Source of the DNA: an uncultured Chloroflexota bacterium
GTDB taxonomy: Bacteria > Chloroflexota > Dehalococcoidia > UBA2979
Assembly: GCA_902827055.1 (NCBI GenBank)
Contig: CADEHD010000118.1
Coordinates: forward strand, 1 to 6,765
DNA: 6,765 nt
Direction of reading: 5' to 3'
Under the pieces are notes generated by a model that was not told where the DNA came from, made no database searches, and saw only the letters and a program-made list of their open reading frames with translations. Shown piece by piece: positions 1 through 5,615 of the stretch; the stretch's first letter is position 1; the number at the start of each line of letters is the position of its first letter. A program made the translations under genes and the position numbers.

Positions 1-14
1 CCGAGCGCGTTGGG

Positions 15-1010
15 CTACGGACCGGCCGGAGGCGGCTCAGCCGGAGGCGGCTCAACAGGCGGCGGCTCAGCGGGCGGCGGCTCAGCAGGCGGCGGCTCCG
101 CGGGCGGCGGCTCAGCAGGCGGCGGCTCAGCAGGCGGCGGCCCCGCGGGAGGCGGCTCGGCGGGTGGCGACCCGGCAGGAGGCGGCTCGGCGGGCGGTGG
201 CCCGGCCGCAGAAACGGGCTCGTCCTCGGGTGGGCAGGGAGAGCCGGTGCGCTGCGGATCGAGGCGGTTCGGGTCGGTGGGACCACTCGCGAGGAACACA
301 GCCAGCAGCTGCGCCATCGAGGTGAAGTCGTTGCAGTTGTAGAGGTCGGCGCCATTGGTGTTCAGCGGGCCACCTCGGGGTCCCGTCACCACCGTCCCAC
401 CCGGGCCCACGACCTGGAGCGGCGGAGGCGTCGCCGTCGACGCCGGAGTGCCCGCAGGCGGGGGCGGGGTCGGCGGCGCGGGCGGAACCACAGACGGCGG
501 TTCGGCGGTCGGGACCGGCAGCGACGGGGCGACAGCGGACGCCGGCGGCGGCTCGGGCGCGGGAGGCCTCCCGGGCGCCGCGGTGGGCGTGGGGGCCGCG
601 GGAGACACAGGCACGCGGTCTCGCACATCGATGGGCAGCGCGCCGGCGGCCGTCACCGCGGTGGGGGCCGGCGTCGAGACGGACGTGGGCGACGGCGACG
701 CCTCTGGCGGGGGCCCCGCGACCCCACCGAGTCCCGGCGAGGTCGCGCGGCCGCTCTGCGGCGTTGGCGTACTGGCGGGGCCCGAGATCGCGTCGCCGGA
801 CACTCCCACGGCGAGCGAGGGGTTCGGCAGCGGGAGCGCGCGCGGCGAGGACACCAGCACGGTCACGGTGAGAATCGCCCACGTGACGACGCCAGCGCCG
901 GCCAGCATCGACACCTCGCCACGACTCGCCGCGGATGTGCGGCGCGCGTAGCGGTCGGCGAGCCAATCGAGCAGCGCATCCCGCGCTAAACCCAGATCCA
1001 CGAAGCGCAT
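15..1010 (-). CDS. Membrane-anchored proline-rich protein with degenerate Excalibur-like domain
   Basis: A 331-residue protein. Residues 1-33 are a charged, probably cytoplasmic segment; about 34-54 form one hydrophobic helix (MLAGAGVVTWAILTVTVLV). Residues 55-215 are a Pro/Ala/Thr/Ser-rich stalk, presumably outside the membrane. Residues 221-262 resemble the Excalibur domain (LYNCNDFTS, then DPNRLD and a late Cys). Residues 271-330 are twelve pentapeptides of PPPAE type. The ATG at 1010 is chosen because the helix and domain lie in this frame and GGAG sits 5 nt upstream. The frame is open further upstream to 1652, but that stretch is antisense to the gene at 1206 and looks non-coding. The domain, stalk and tail suggest a cell-surface or wall-associated protein; the function is unknown. 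The orientation is inferred. It is transcribed divergently from the selenoprotein operon. The proline runs are a base-composition hazard for sequencing, but the frame stays open throughout. Confidence 0.8.
   Translation of the reverse strand: MRFVDLGLARDALLDWLADRYARRTSAASRGEVSMLAGAGVVTWAILTVTVLVSSPRALPLPNPSLAVGVSGDAISGPASTPTPQSGRATSPGLGGVAGPPPEASPSPTSVSTPAPTAVTAAGALPIDVRDRVPVSPAAPTPTAAPGRPPAPEPPPASAVAPSLPVPTAEPPSVVPPAPPTPPPPAGTPASTATPPPLQVVGPGGTVVTGPRGGPLNTNGADLYNCNDFTSMAQLLAVFLASGPTDPNRLDPQRTGSPCPPEDEPVSAAGPPPAEPPPAGSPPAEPPPAGPPPAEPPPAEPPPAEPPPAEPPPAEPPPVEPPPAEPPPAGP
21..200 (-). repeat. Twelve tandem 15-bp units encoding PPPAE
   Basis: Twelve consecutive 15-bp units encode PPPAE or close variants (PPPAG three times, SPPAE and PPPVE once each). 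The array forms the C-terminal tail of the proline-rich protein and ends one residue before its stop codon. Third-position differences between units show that it is not a very recent perfect duplication, although the central units are nearly identical. Such a tail would be an extended polyproline-rich arm, possibly for spanning or binding cell-envelope material. Confidence 0.93.
225..350 (-). other. Excalibur-like domain with lost Ca-loop acidic residues
   Basis: This stretch encodes residues 221-262 of the protein at 15-1010. The order YNC-x-DF, an amphipathic helix, DPNRLD and a final Cys matches the extended Excalibur pattern, whose known loop is DxDxDGxxCE. Here the loop reads DPQRTGSPCP: D251, G256 and C259 are kept, but the second and third Asp are Gln and Thr and the final Glu is Pro. 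The cysteine pair C226/C259 could still form a disulfide. Calcium binding by the usual ligands therefore looks lost (inference). Confidence 0.65.
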
Positions 1011-1162
1011 CGGCTCTCCATGCCCAATGCATCGGTACCTCCTCGAGGGTAGGCGCCCACCTCGCCTGCTTCGTCCGGGGAAACCCTGATCTGGCCGGTC
1101 CGACCGCACGATGCGTCGGAGGCGGCGTCGCCCTGCGCGGACATCACGGGCGGGGTGGCGCT

Positions 1163-1171
1163 TGGTACGAT
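1163..1171 (+). promoter_or_regulatory. Candidate extended -10 promoter of the selenoprotein operon
   Basis: TGGTACGAT fits an extended -10 element (TGn followed by a 4/6 match to TATAAT). It would start transcription near 1178, leaving a short leader before the ribosome binding site. I see no good -35. The element lies inside a small inverted repeat, GGCGC at 1157-1161 and GCGCC at 1173-1177, which could be an operator or chance in GC-rich DNA. Confidence 0.35.
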
Positions 1172-1192
1172 GGCGCCTCGGCACCCACAACC

Positions 1193-1200
1193 GGAGGAGG
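1193..1200 (+). promoter_or_regulatory. Shine-Dalgarno site fixing the GTG start at 1206
   Basis: GGAGGAGG stands 5 nt upstream of the GTG at 1206. This is the best ribosome binding site in the region. It supports translation from upstream of the in-frame TGA at 1263 rather than from the GTG at 1323, where I see no comparable site. Confidence 0.85.
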
Positions 1201-1205
1201 TCCCC

Positions 1206-1856
1206 GTGGTCGAAGAGATGCGCCCAGGTGAACTGTCGCTGCTGGTGGTGTCCGACTTCATCTGACCGTGGTGTTATGTCGGCCTCGTTGAGGTCGAACG
1301 ACTCCAGAAGGAGCACCCGGACGTGAACGTCCGCTGGGTGCCGTTCTTCCTGGACCCAACCATCCCGCCCGAGGGCCGCACCCGGGAGCCAACCACAACG
1401 GCCGACACGCCGAAGTCCGCGCTGGAACTGCGCGGTGAGTCGCAAGGCATCGTCTTCCGTCGTGGCCGCCGCTTCACTCCGAACACGCACCGTGCGCTCG
1501 AGCTGCAGGAGTACGCGTACGGCCAGGGCCTCGAGGGCCCCGCGATCGACGCGCTCCATCGCGAGCTCTTCAAGGCGCACTTCGACGACCACATCGACAT
1601 CAGCAACATCGACGTGCTCACCGAGATCGCGGGCAAGCACGGGATGAACCATGACGACGTCCGCGACGCCCTGACGACGGGCCGCCTCGCCGAGGAGGTC
1701 GACGCGGGCATCGAGTGGTCGCGCGCCGTCGGCGTGACCGGCATCCCAACCTTCATCTTCAACCAGAAGTACGCCATCGTCGGCGCGCAGGAGTACCCGG
1801 CGTTCGAGCGCGTCATGACGCGCCTCCGTTCCGAGGTCGCGCGTGGCGAGGGCTAG
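1206..1856 (+). CDS. Probable selenoprotein: FrnE-like DsbA-family oxidoreductase (UxxC active site)
   Basis: A thioredoxin-fold thiol:disulfide oxidoreductase of the DsbA/FrnE family, 216 residues if the TGA at 1263-1265 is read as selenocysteine. From the GTG at 1206 the frame gives LLVVSDFI-U-PWCYVG, so U20-P-W-C23 occupies the family's CPWC active site. The strand after it (VNVRWVPFFLDPTIPPEG), the helical insert with FTPNTHRALELQEYA (about 90-105), and the cis-proline loop GVTGIPTF (Pro181) all match FrnE proteins, and the length is normal for the family. No other stop or frameshift interrupts it. A SECIS-like hairpin follows the TGA. The location is likely cytoplasmic because no signal peptide is visible. 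The next gene begins 12 nt after the stop, so the two probably form an operon. The alternative is a TGC/TGT-to-TGA nonsense mutation, leaving only a fragment from 1323; the hairpin and intact flanking motifs argue against this. The substrate is unknown. Confidence 0.85.
1263..1265 (+). other. In-frame UGA, putative selenocysteine codon
   Basis: The TGA is codon 20 of the reading frame starting at 1206. It falls exactly where FrnE/DsbA proteins carry the first cysteine of CPWC, with the order D-F-I-(TGA)-P-W-C-Y-V-G. Cysteine codons TGC/TGT differ from TGA by one base, as expected for Sec/Cys exchange. Confidence 0.85.
1277..1300 (+). promoter_or_regulatory. SECIS-like stem-loop directly after the UGA
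   Basis: Bases 1279-1286 (TCGGCCTC) pair with 1290-1297 (GAGGTCGA): eight consecutive pairs including one G-U, capped by the three-base loop GTT (1287-1289). Past a bulged A at 1298 the stem extends by G-C and U-G. The loop begins 21 nt after the UGA. This fits what is known of bacterial SECIS elements: an in-frame hairpin just downstream of the UGA with a small loop and G among its first two bases. The hairpin lies within coding sequence, so it must serve both roles. Confidence 0.75.
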
Positions 1857-1868
1857 GCGGGGCGGCCT

Positions 1869-2354
1869 GTGAGCGCAGAGCTACGCGATGGGGTCGAGCA
1901 GCTGATCTGGCTGCTCGACCAGGCCTTCGAGGGCAGCGAGCACTCGCTGCTGGCGAACGTGGCCTCAGTCAGCGACGAGCACTGGGCGATCGTGCCCCCG
2001 GGCGCCGGGCGCACCGTCGGGGCGATCCTCGGCCACGTCGGCGGCGCGAAGTACATGTACGAGAACTACGCCTTCGGGAACGCCGCCTATGAGTCGGGCA
2101 AGCCGCCCGTCGTGCCCCCCGTGGGCCGCGAGGCGGTCATCGAGTGGCTCCGCGAGGGGCATCGGCGGTTTACGTCGTCACTCGCCGCAGTGACCGACAT
2201 GCGCCTCCGCGAAGAGCGCCTGACGCCGTGGCGTGGCGAAATCGAGCTACGCGACATCGTGCGCATCGTCATGGAGCACGACCTGTACCACGCTGGCGAG
2301 GTGAACCACCTCCGCGCGCTGCTGGACGACTCAGACCGATGGCCTTGGGACTGA
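1869..2354 (+). CDS. DinB-like four-helix-bundle protein, putative metal-dependent
   Basis: A 161-residue protein resembling the DinB/YfiT-like superfamily. The start is the GTG at 1869, 12 nt after the preceding stop, with a weak purine-rich site (GGCGGGG) before it. Helix 1 is residues 7-33. The TVGAILGHVGGAKYMYEN segment (49-66) carries H56, and the EHDLYHAGEVNHLR segment carries H137 and H141. An early His plus HxxxH is the usual metal-binding triad of this superfamily. Known relatives include bacillithiol- and mycothiol-dependent transferases and isomerases, so a thiol-linked role beside a FrnE-type oxidoreductase is plausible. No substrate can be assigned. It is the last gene of the operon; a strong terminator follows about 95 nt after the stop. 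Confidence 0.8.
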   Translation: MSAELRDGVEQLIWLLDQAFEGSEHSLLANVASVSDEHWAIVPPGAGRTVGAILGHVGGAKYMYENYAFGNAAYESGKPPVVPPVGREAVIEWLREGHRRFTSSLAAVTDMRLREERLTPWRGEIELRDIVRIVMEHDLYHAGEVNHLRALLDDSDRWPWD

Positions 2355-2448
2355 GAACGCCATAACGGGCAGCTGAGGGCAGTCTCACCGAGCAGGACGC
2401 ACCGTAACGGCCAATGGCAGCGGCTGACATACCTCGAACCTACCGAAT

Positions 2449-2484
2449 GTAGAGAAGGACCGCCTGCGGGCGGTCCTTCTCTAC
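2449..2484 (+). terminator. Strong intrinsic terminator of the selenoprotein operon
   Basis: A perfect 16-bp stem, GTAGAGAAGGACCGCC (2449-2464) with GGCGGTCCTTCTCTAC (2469-2484), encloses a TGCG loop and is followed by TTCTGTCT. It lies between convergent genes. The + strand tail is the more T-rich, so it chiefly ends the 1206-2354 transcript, though the stem could also stop the opposing one. Confidence 0.88.
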
Positions 2485-2549
2485 TTCTGTCTCGAGTCCC
2501 GTGGCGCGCACGATCTGGAGTACGCGCGCTCCTGTTCGAGTGGCTCCGG

Positions 2550-2993
2550 TTATGCCTTGCGGGGCAGCTCCACCACGGCCGTGCCCTGGAGGGGGCGCTC
2601 GCCTCGAGCGTTCTCCATGTACACGTCCAGTTTCACGCGAGGACCCTCGGGGGTCTCGTCCGCGTCGGTCACAAGCGCCTGCAGCTTCAGGTCGTCGCCC
2701 TGCAACACGGGGCGCCGGTACGAGACATCGAGGGAGTGGAGCGTGCCCTCGGGGCCCATCCAGTCCTCCACGAGACGACTGATGATCGACATGCTCATCG
2801 AGCCGGGCACGATCGCCGCCCGCATCCCGATCGAACGCGCGCCCTCGTCGCTGGTGAACCGCCCGTCGCCGGGGCCGCCCCGCGCCGGGTTCAACCCCAG
2901 GAACTCGCGCACCAGCTCGGGCGTGGGGGTCATCTCCTCGGCGTACTCGTCGCCCAGGTCGACCTCCTCGAAGTAACGCTGTGCCTCACTCAC
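2550..2993 (-). CDS. MaoC/hotdog-fold dehydratase-like protein (second subunit)
   Basis: A 147-residue single hotdog-fold protein of the MaoC dehydratase type. Visible marks are LGLNPARG (33-39), AIVPGSMSMSIISRL (60-74, where the family has the central helix) and VSYRRPVLQGDDLKL (90-104, the typical PV-x-x-GD strand). In active (R)-specific enoyl-CoA hydratases the N-terminal motif reads about GDxNPxH. Here NP is present without the Asp and His at the expected places, so hydratase activity is uncertain. The start is the GTG at 2993, with GGAGG 6 nt upstream. It overlaps the stop of the preceding gene by 8 nt (GTGAGTGA), implying translational coupling. It probably pairs with that gene's product as a heterodimer, as in HadAB-type dehydratases (inference). 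The substrate is unknown, possibly a CoA thioester. Confidence 0.75.
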   Translation of the reverse strand: MSEAQRYFEEVDLGDEYAEEMTPTPELVREFLGLNPARGGPGDGRFTSDEGARSIGMRAAIVPGSMSMSIISRLVEDWMGPEGTLHSLDVSYRRPVLQGDDLKLQALVTDADETPEGPRVKLDVYMENARGERPLQGTAVVELPRKA

Positions 2994-3447
2994 GTGCGGC
3001 CTCCGTCTCCCGGTGCACCGTCGACTGCTCCATCGCGCCAATGAGGTTCCCCGATGCGGCGTCGAGGAACTCCGTGCGCCGCACCACGAACACCATCGTG
3101 CCGGTGCGGCCGGTCTTGCCGTAGACCTCCTTGACGGTGGTCTGCGCCTTGATCGGGTGGCCCACTAGCAGCGGCTCCTTGAACTCCATACGCGAGCCGG
3201 CCATGAACGTCGTGTTGCCGAACTGCACCTTAGGGTCGAGCGCCTGCCCGCCACCGAAGGTCACCGAACTGAGCATCCCGGGGGGCGCGAACTGGCCGCC
3301 CCGGAACTTCGGGTTCGCTTCGCCGATCGTCTCGCAGTACTTCTGCACCTGCGCCTCGGAGATGGTGAACTCGCCCAGCTGCACCTGGACGCCCACTACG
3401 CTCCGGTCGTACTCGAACTGGGCTTCCTGCGTCGGTTCCGTCGTCAT
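2986..3447 (-). CDS. MaoC-like N-terminal hotdog protein (first subunit, FAS1-type dehydratase domain)
   Basis: A 153-residue protein matching the small MaoC/FAS1-type dehydratase hotdog proteins. It has FTISEAQVQKYCETIGEANPKF (27-48), a form of the GDxNP region, a PPGMLSSVTFGG segment (55-66), and AGSRMEFKEPLLVGHPIKAQTTV (83-105), the usual P-x-x-x-G strand. The ATG at 3447 is preferred: GGAGGG lies 3 nt upstream. The in-frame TTG at 3462 would add five residues but has no ribosome binding site. No clear catalytic Asp-His pair is visible, as in the structural partner of HadAB-like dehydratases. It overlaps the next gene by 8 nt, and the PHP gene ends 90 nt upstream on the same strand. A role in hydrating or dehydrating an acyl-CoA is inferred from family only. 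Confidence 0.75.
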   Translation of the reverse strand: MTTEPTQEAQFEYDRSVVGVQVQLGEFTISEAQVQKYCETIGEANPKFRGGQFAPPGMLSSVTFGGGQALDPKVQFGNTTFMAGSRMEFKEPLLVGHPIKAQTTVKEVYGKTGRTGTMVFVVRRTEFLDAASGNLIGAMEQSTVHRETEAARE

Positions 3448-3537
3448 ATGCCCTCCGACCAACTTCGCGACGAGCGCCGTCGCGCCGCGTGTACCCTACT
3501 CGACTCGCTGTGGCCGTGGCCGAGCCGCTCCCGGCGG

Positions 3538-4218
3538 CTACTCGTCCGGGTGCCCGGCGAGCGTCTGCTCCACCGTGACGGGGAAGAACTCACCGCTCTT
3601 CAGCTCCTGGACCAGGTCCTCCACCGAGCGGATCGGCCGTCGGAACGCCGTGAGGCAGCGGCCGATCGCGCTCACGAAGTGCGCGTCCGAGCCGCCCACG
3701 CGCCCCAGCCCGTGCTCCTTCGCGAACACCAGCGCCCGCCCGTTCTCTTCATCGTTCGAGCCGCCGTTGAGCTGCTCCACCACCTTCACGGGCGGGACCG
3801 ACACCCCGCGGAGGCGGTAGTGCTCCTCGAGGCCGATGCGCGCCCGGCCCGCGTGCGCCCCCACGGCGAACCCGCCGTAGTCGTACATGGCGTTGAACAC
3901 GTCCTGGTAGGGCAGAGACACGTTCGAGAGGTCGAACTGCGAGGTGAACCGGGGATCGATGCCGTACGCCAGCACGTGACCGATGTCCGTCTCGACCTCA
4001 GCACCCTTCAGCACGACCACTCCGTACTGCTCGGCCAGCGCCGAGTAGTCGACGGTGGGGTCGTACTGGCGATGCTCGGTCAGGACAATCCCATCGATCT
4101 TGTACCCCTTCTTCCGCCGCGCGACGATCCACTTGAGGTAGCCCTCGACGGTGCCGCCGGCGTCGTCGGACGCATCCGTCGAGTGCGAATGCAGGTCGAA
4201 GTAGTAGTAGTCAGGCAC
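3538..4218 (-). CDS. PHP-domain metal-dependent phosphoesterase
   Basis: A 226-residue protein spanning essentially one PHP domain. The motif order is clear: DLHSHS (H10, H12), D17, LTEHR (E48, H49), LKGAEVET (E74), HVLAYG (H81), VGAHAGRA (H122) and GGSDAH (D178, H180). These are the ligands of the trinuclear metal site of the family, and all are present, so an active hydrolase is likely. Relatives include nucleoside-phosphate phosphatases and histidinol-phosphate-type phosphatases; the substrate cannot be told. No signal peptide is visible, so it is cytoplasmic. The GTG start at 4218 has GAGGAG 6 nt upstream (4225-4230); an ATG at 4222 is out of frame. It leads an apparent three-gene operon with the two MaoC-like genes, but a functional link between them is not obvious. 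Confidence 0.88.
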   Translation of the reverse strand: MPDYYYFDLHSHSTDASDDAGGTVEGYLKWIVARRKKGYKIDGIVLTEHRQYDPTVDYSALAEQYGVVVLKGAEVETDIGHVLAYGIDPRFTSQFDLSNVSLPYQDVFNAMYDYGGFAVGAHAGRARIGLEEHYRLRGVSVPPVKVVEQLNGGSNDEENGRALVFAKEHGLGRVGGSDAHFVSAIGRCLTAFRRPIRSVEDLVQELKSGEFFPVTVEQTLAGHPDE

Positions 4219-4250
4219 GCATCACTCCTCGTGACCCGTTGGGTGGCGTG

Positions 4251-4279
4251 ATTCTCCGAGCGTGGACCGCGCCCGTCAA
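4251..4279 (-). promoter_or_regulatory. Putative sigma-70-type promoter of the PHP-MaoC operon
   Basis: Read on the minus strand, TTGACG (4279-4274, 5/6 of the -35 consensus) is followed after 17 nt by GAGAAT (4256-4251, 4/6 of the -10). Transcription would begin near 4244, about 26 nt before the GTG at 4218, leaving just enough leader for the GAGGAG ribosome binding site. Confidence 0.55.
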
Positions 4280-4548
4280 ATCCGCCACCACGCACGTAAC
4301 AGCACGCCGCTGGGGATAACCAACCACAAACGGTCGTGTTGCAGGATCCCGGCGGATCGAGTACACAGTCGTGACCGCTGACACCCCTCGGGCGTCGGCG
4401 GCGGAGCCGATCGTGGCAGGACGCCGACAGATCGGATCCGCAACGTCATGCGTACTACCCTGTGAAGGACCTCGTCGCGAGGCCTGACAGGGGAGCGGCG
4501 CAGCAGGAACAGCCTGGCGAACGAGCCTCGCTGAGCGGAGGGCACTGG
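4280..4548. other. Intergenic region between the divergent PHP and permease genes
   Basis: No gene is convincing in this stretch. A possible weak promoter for the permease is TTGCAG (4339-4344), 17 nt, TACACA (4362-4367), only 3/6 at each box. An inverted repeat CCGATC (4408-4413) with GATCGG (4430-4435) could be an operator. A GTG at 4462 is in frame with the permease, but the 29 added residues are hydrophilic and unlike the family N-terminus. Confidence 0.4.
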
Positions 4549-5499
4549 ATGCAGCGGTACATCATTCGTCGCCTCATCTATCTCATCCCGACGATCATCG
4601 TGACCACGATGTTCACGTTCGGGCTGCTGCGCATCATGCCCGGCGACGCCATCGTCGCCCAGATGGCAGAGTCCCGGGGCTCGGACCCCGCCCTGATGGA
4701 GAAGCTGCGCAAGGACCTCGGCCTCGATGTGCCGGCGCCCGTGCAGTACGTGCGCTGGATCTCCGGTGTCGTCACCGGCGACTGGGGCAAGTCGTACTGG
4801 CAGAACAAGCCTGTGACCGAGGTCATCGGGCGCGCCCTGCCGATCTCGTTCGAGCTCGGATTCCTCGCGCTCAGCATCGGCCTCATCATCGCCATCCCGA
4901 TTGGCGTGATGTCCGCCATCTACCAGGACACGTGGATCGACTACCTCGGCCGCTCGATTTCGATCGGTGGCATCTCGATCCCGAACTTCTTCCTGGCGAC
5001 GCTCGTCATCATCTACGGCGCGATCTGGTTCGGCTGGTTCCCACCGATGTCGTACCAGAGCCCGTTCGAGAACCCGATGGGCAACCTCCAGCAGTTCATC
5101 CCGGGCGCCACAGTCCTCGGGCTGAGCGCCTCGGCGTCGAACATGCGCATGATCCGCACCACGATGCTCGAGGCCATGCGTGAGGACTACGTCCGCACGG
5201 CGCGCGCCAAGGGCCTCGCGGAGATGAGCGTCATCTACAAGCACGCGTTCCGCAACGCGCTCATCCCGGTGGTCACGCTGCTCGGCTTCCAGGTCGCGGG
5301 CGTTATCGGTGGCTCCGTCATCGTGGAGAGCGTCTTCGCCATCAACGGCATCGGCCGCACCTACATCGACGCGGTGACCCAGCGCGACTACCCGCTGGTC
5401 CAGGGCATCCTGCTTATCCTCGTCACGGTGAGCCTGCTGTCGAACCTGATGGTCGACATCTCCTACTCCTGGCTCGACCCGCGGATTCGGTACAGCTAG
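4549..5499 (+). CDS. DppB/OppB-type ABC transporter permease
   Basis: A 316-residue inner-membrane permease of the peptide/nickel-type ABC importers (binding-protein-dependent transport family). The N-terminus MQRYIIRRLIYLIPTIIV and the RIMPGDA segment (28-34) are typical of DppB. About six membrane segments can be seen near 9-28, 98-123, 135-162, 183-198, 238-262 and 283-304. The EAA loop that contacts the ATPase is at 208-222 (EAMREDYVRTARAKG). The C-terminus YSWLDPRIRYS is also characteristic. The ATG at 4549 is chosen because GGAGGG sits 6 nt upstream and the family N-terminus begins there. The usual partners (DppC-like permease, two ATPases, binding protein) are absent from this window, and a terminator follows directly, so it must work with subunits encoded elsewhere. 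The substrate is probably an oligopeptide or similar solute, unproven. Confidence 0.93.
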   Translation: MQRYIIRRLIYLIPTIIVTTMFTFGLLRIMPGDAIVAQMAESRGSDPALMEKLRKDLGLDVPAPVQYVRWISGVVTGDWGKSYWQNKPVTEVIGRALPISFELGFLALSIGLIIAIPIGVMSAIYQDTWIDYLGRSISIGGISIPNFFLATLVIIYGAIWFGWFPPMSYQSPFENPMGNLQQFIPGATVLGLSASASNMRMIRTTMLEAMREDYVRTARAKGLAEMSVIYKHAFRNALIPVVTLLGFQVAGVIGGSVIVESVFAINGIGRTYIDAVTQRDYPLVQGILLILVTVSLLSNLMVDISYSWLDPRIRYS

Positions 5500-5527
5500 C
5501 GACCGGGCTCGCAACCAGCGCACATCC

Positions 5528-5558
5528 GAGAAGCCCCCGCCGCCCGCGGGGGCTTCTT
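5528..5558 (+). terminator. Intrinsic terminator after the permease gene
   Basis: GAAGCCCCCGC (5530-5540) pairs with GCGGGGGCTTC (5546-5556) around a CGCCC loop; A-T and G-U pairs extend the stem to 5528-5558. The tail after it is only mildly T-rich. Its position about 30 nt after the permease stop suggests the permease transcript ends here. Confidence 0.75.
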
Positions 5559-5615
5559 CGTGCGAGAGCCGTCCGGGCCTTGCCCCGGCGCACGCCCAAC
5601 CCTCACACTCCGCCC

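Noticed and set aside
21..200. CRISPR-like array
   Set aside because: The 15-bp units are directly adjacent without spacers and code in frame for PPPAE.
10..342. Plus-strand frame encoding GGGSA repeats
   Set aside because: It is the antisense shadow of the PPPAE-coding repeat; the minus-strand frame has a membrane segment and a recognisable domain.
127..1032. A 301-codon minus-strand frame with a good ribosome binding site
   Set aside because: Its product is a low-complexity Arg/Ala-rich chain typical of a shifted frame in GC-rich DNA; the overlapping frame carries the helix and domain. The ribosome binding site is kept as a separate finding.
1011..1205. Riboswitch in the divergent intergenic region
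   Set aside because: I looked for known riboswitch cores and pairings on both strands and found none I could support.
1011..1652. N-terminal extension of the proline-rich protein up to 1652
   Set aside because: It runs antisense through the FrnE-like gene, has shadow-like composition, and 1010 has its own ribosome binding site.
1206..1856. Reading the FrnE-like gene as a nonsense-mutated pseudogene
   Set aside because: There is no other lesion, the TGA is exactly at the catalytic Cys, and a SECIS-like hairpin follows it. It remains the main alternative.
4462..4548. Longer permease start at the GTG at 4462
   Set aside because: The added residues are hydrophilic and unlike the family, while the ATG at 4549 has GGAGGG at ideal spacing.
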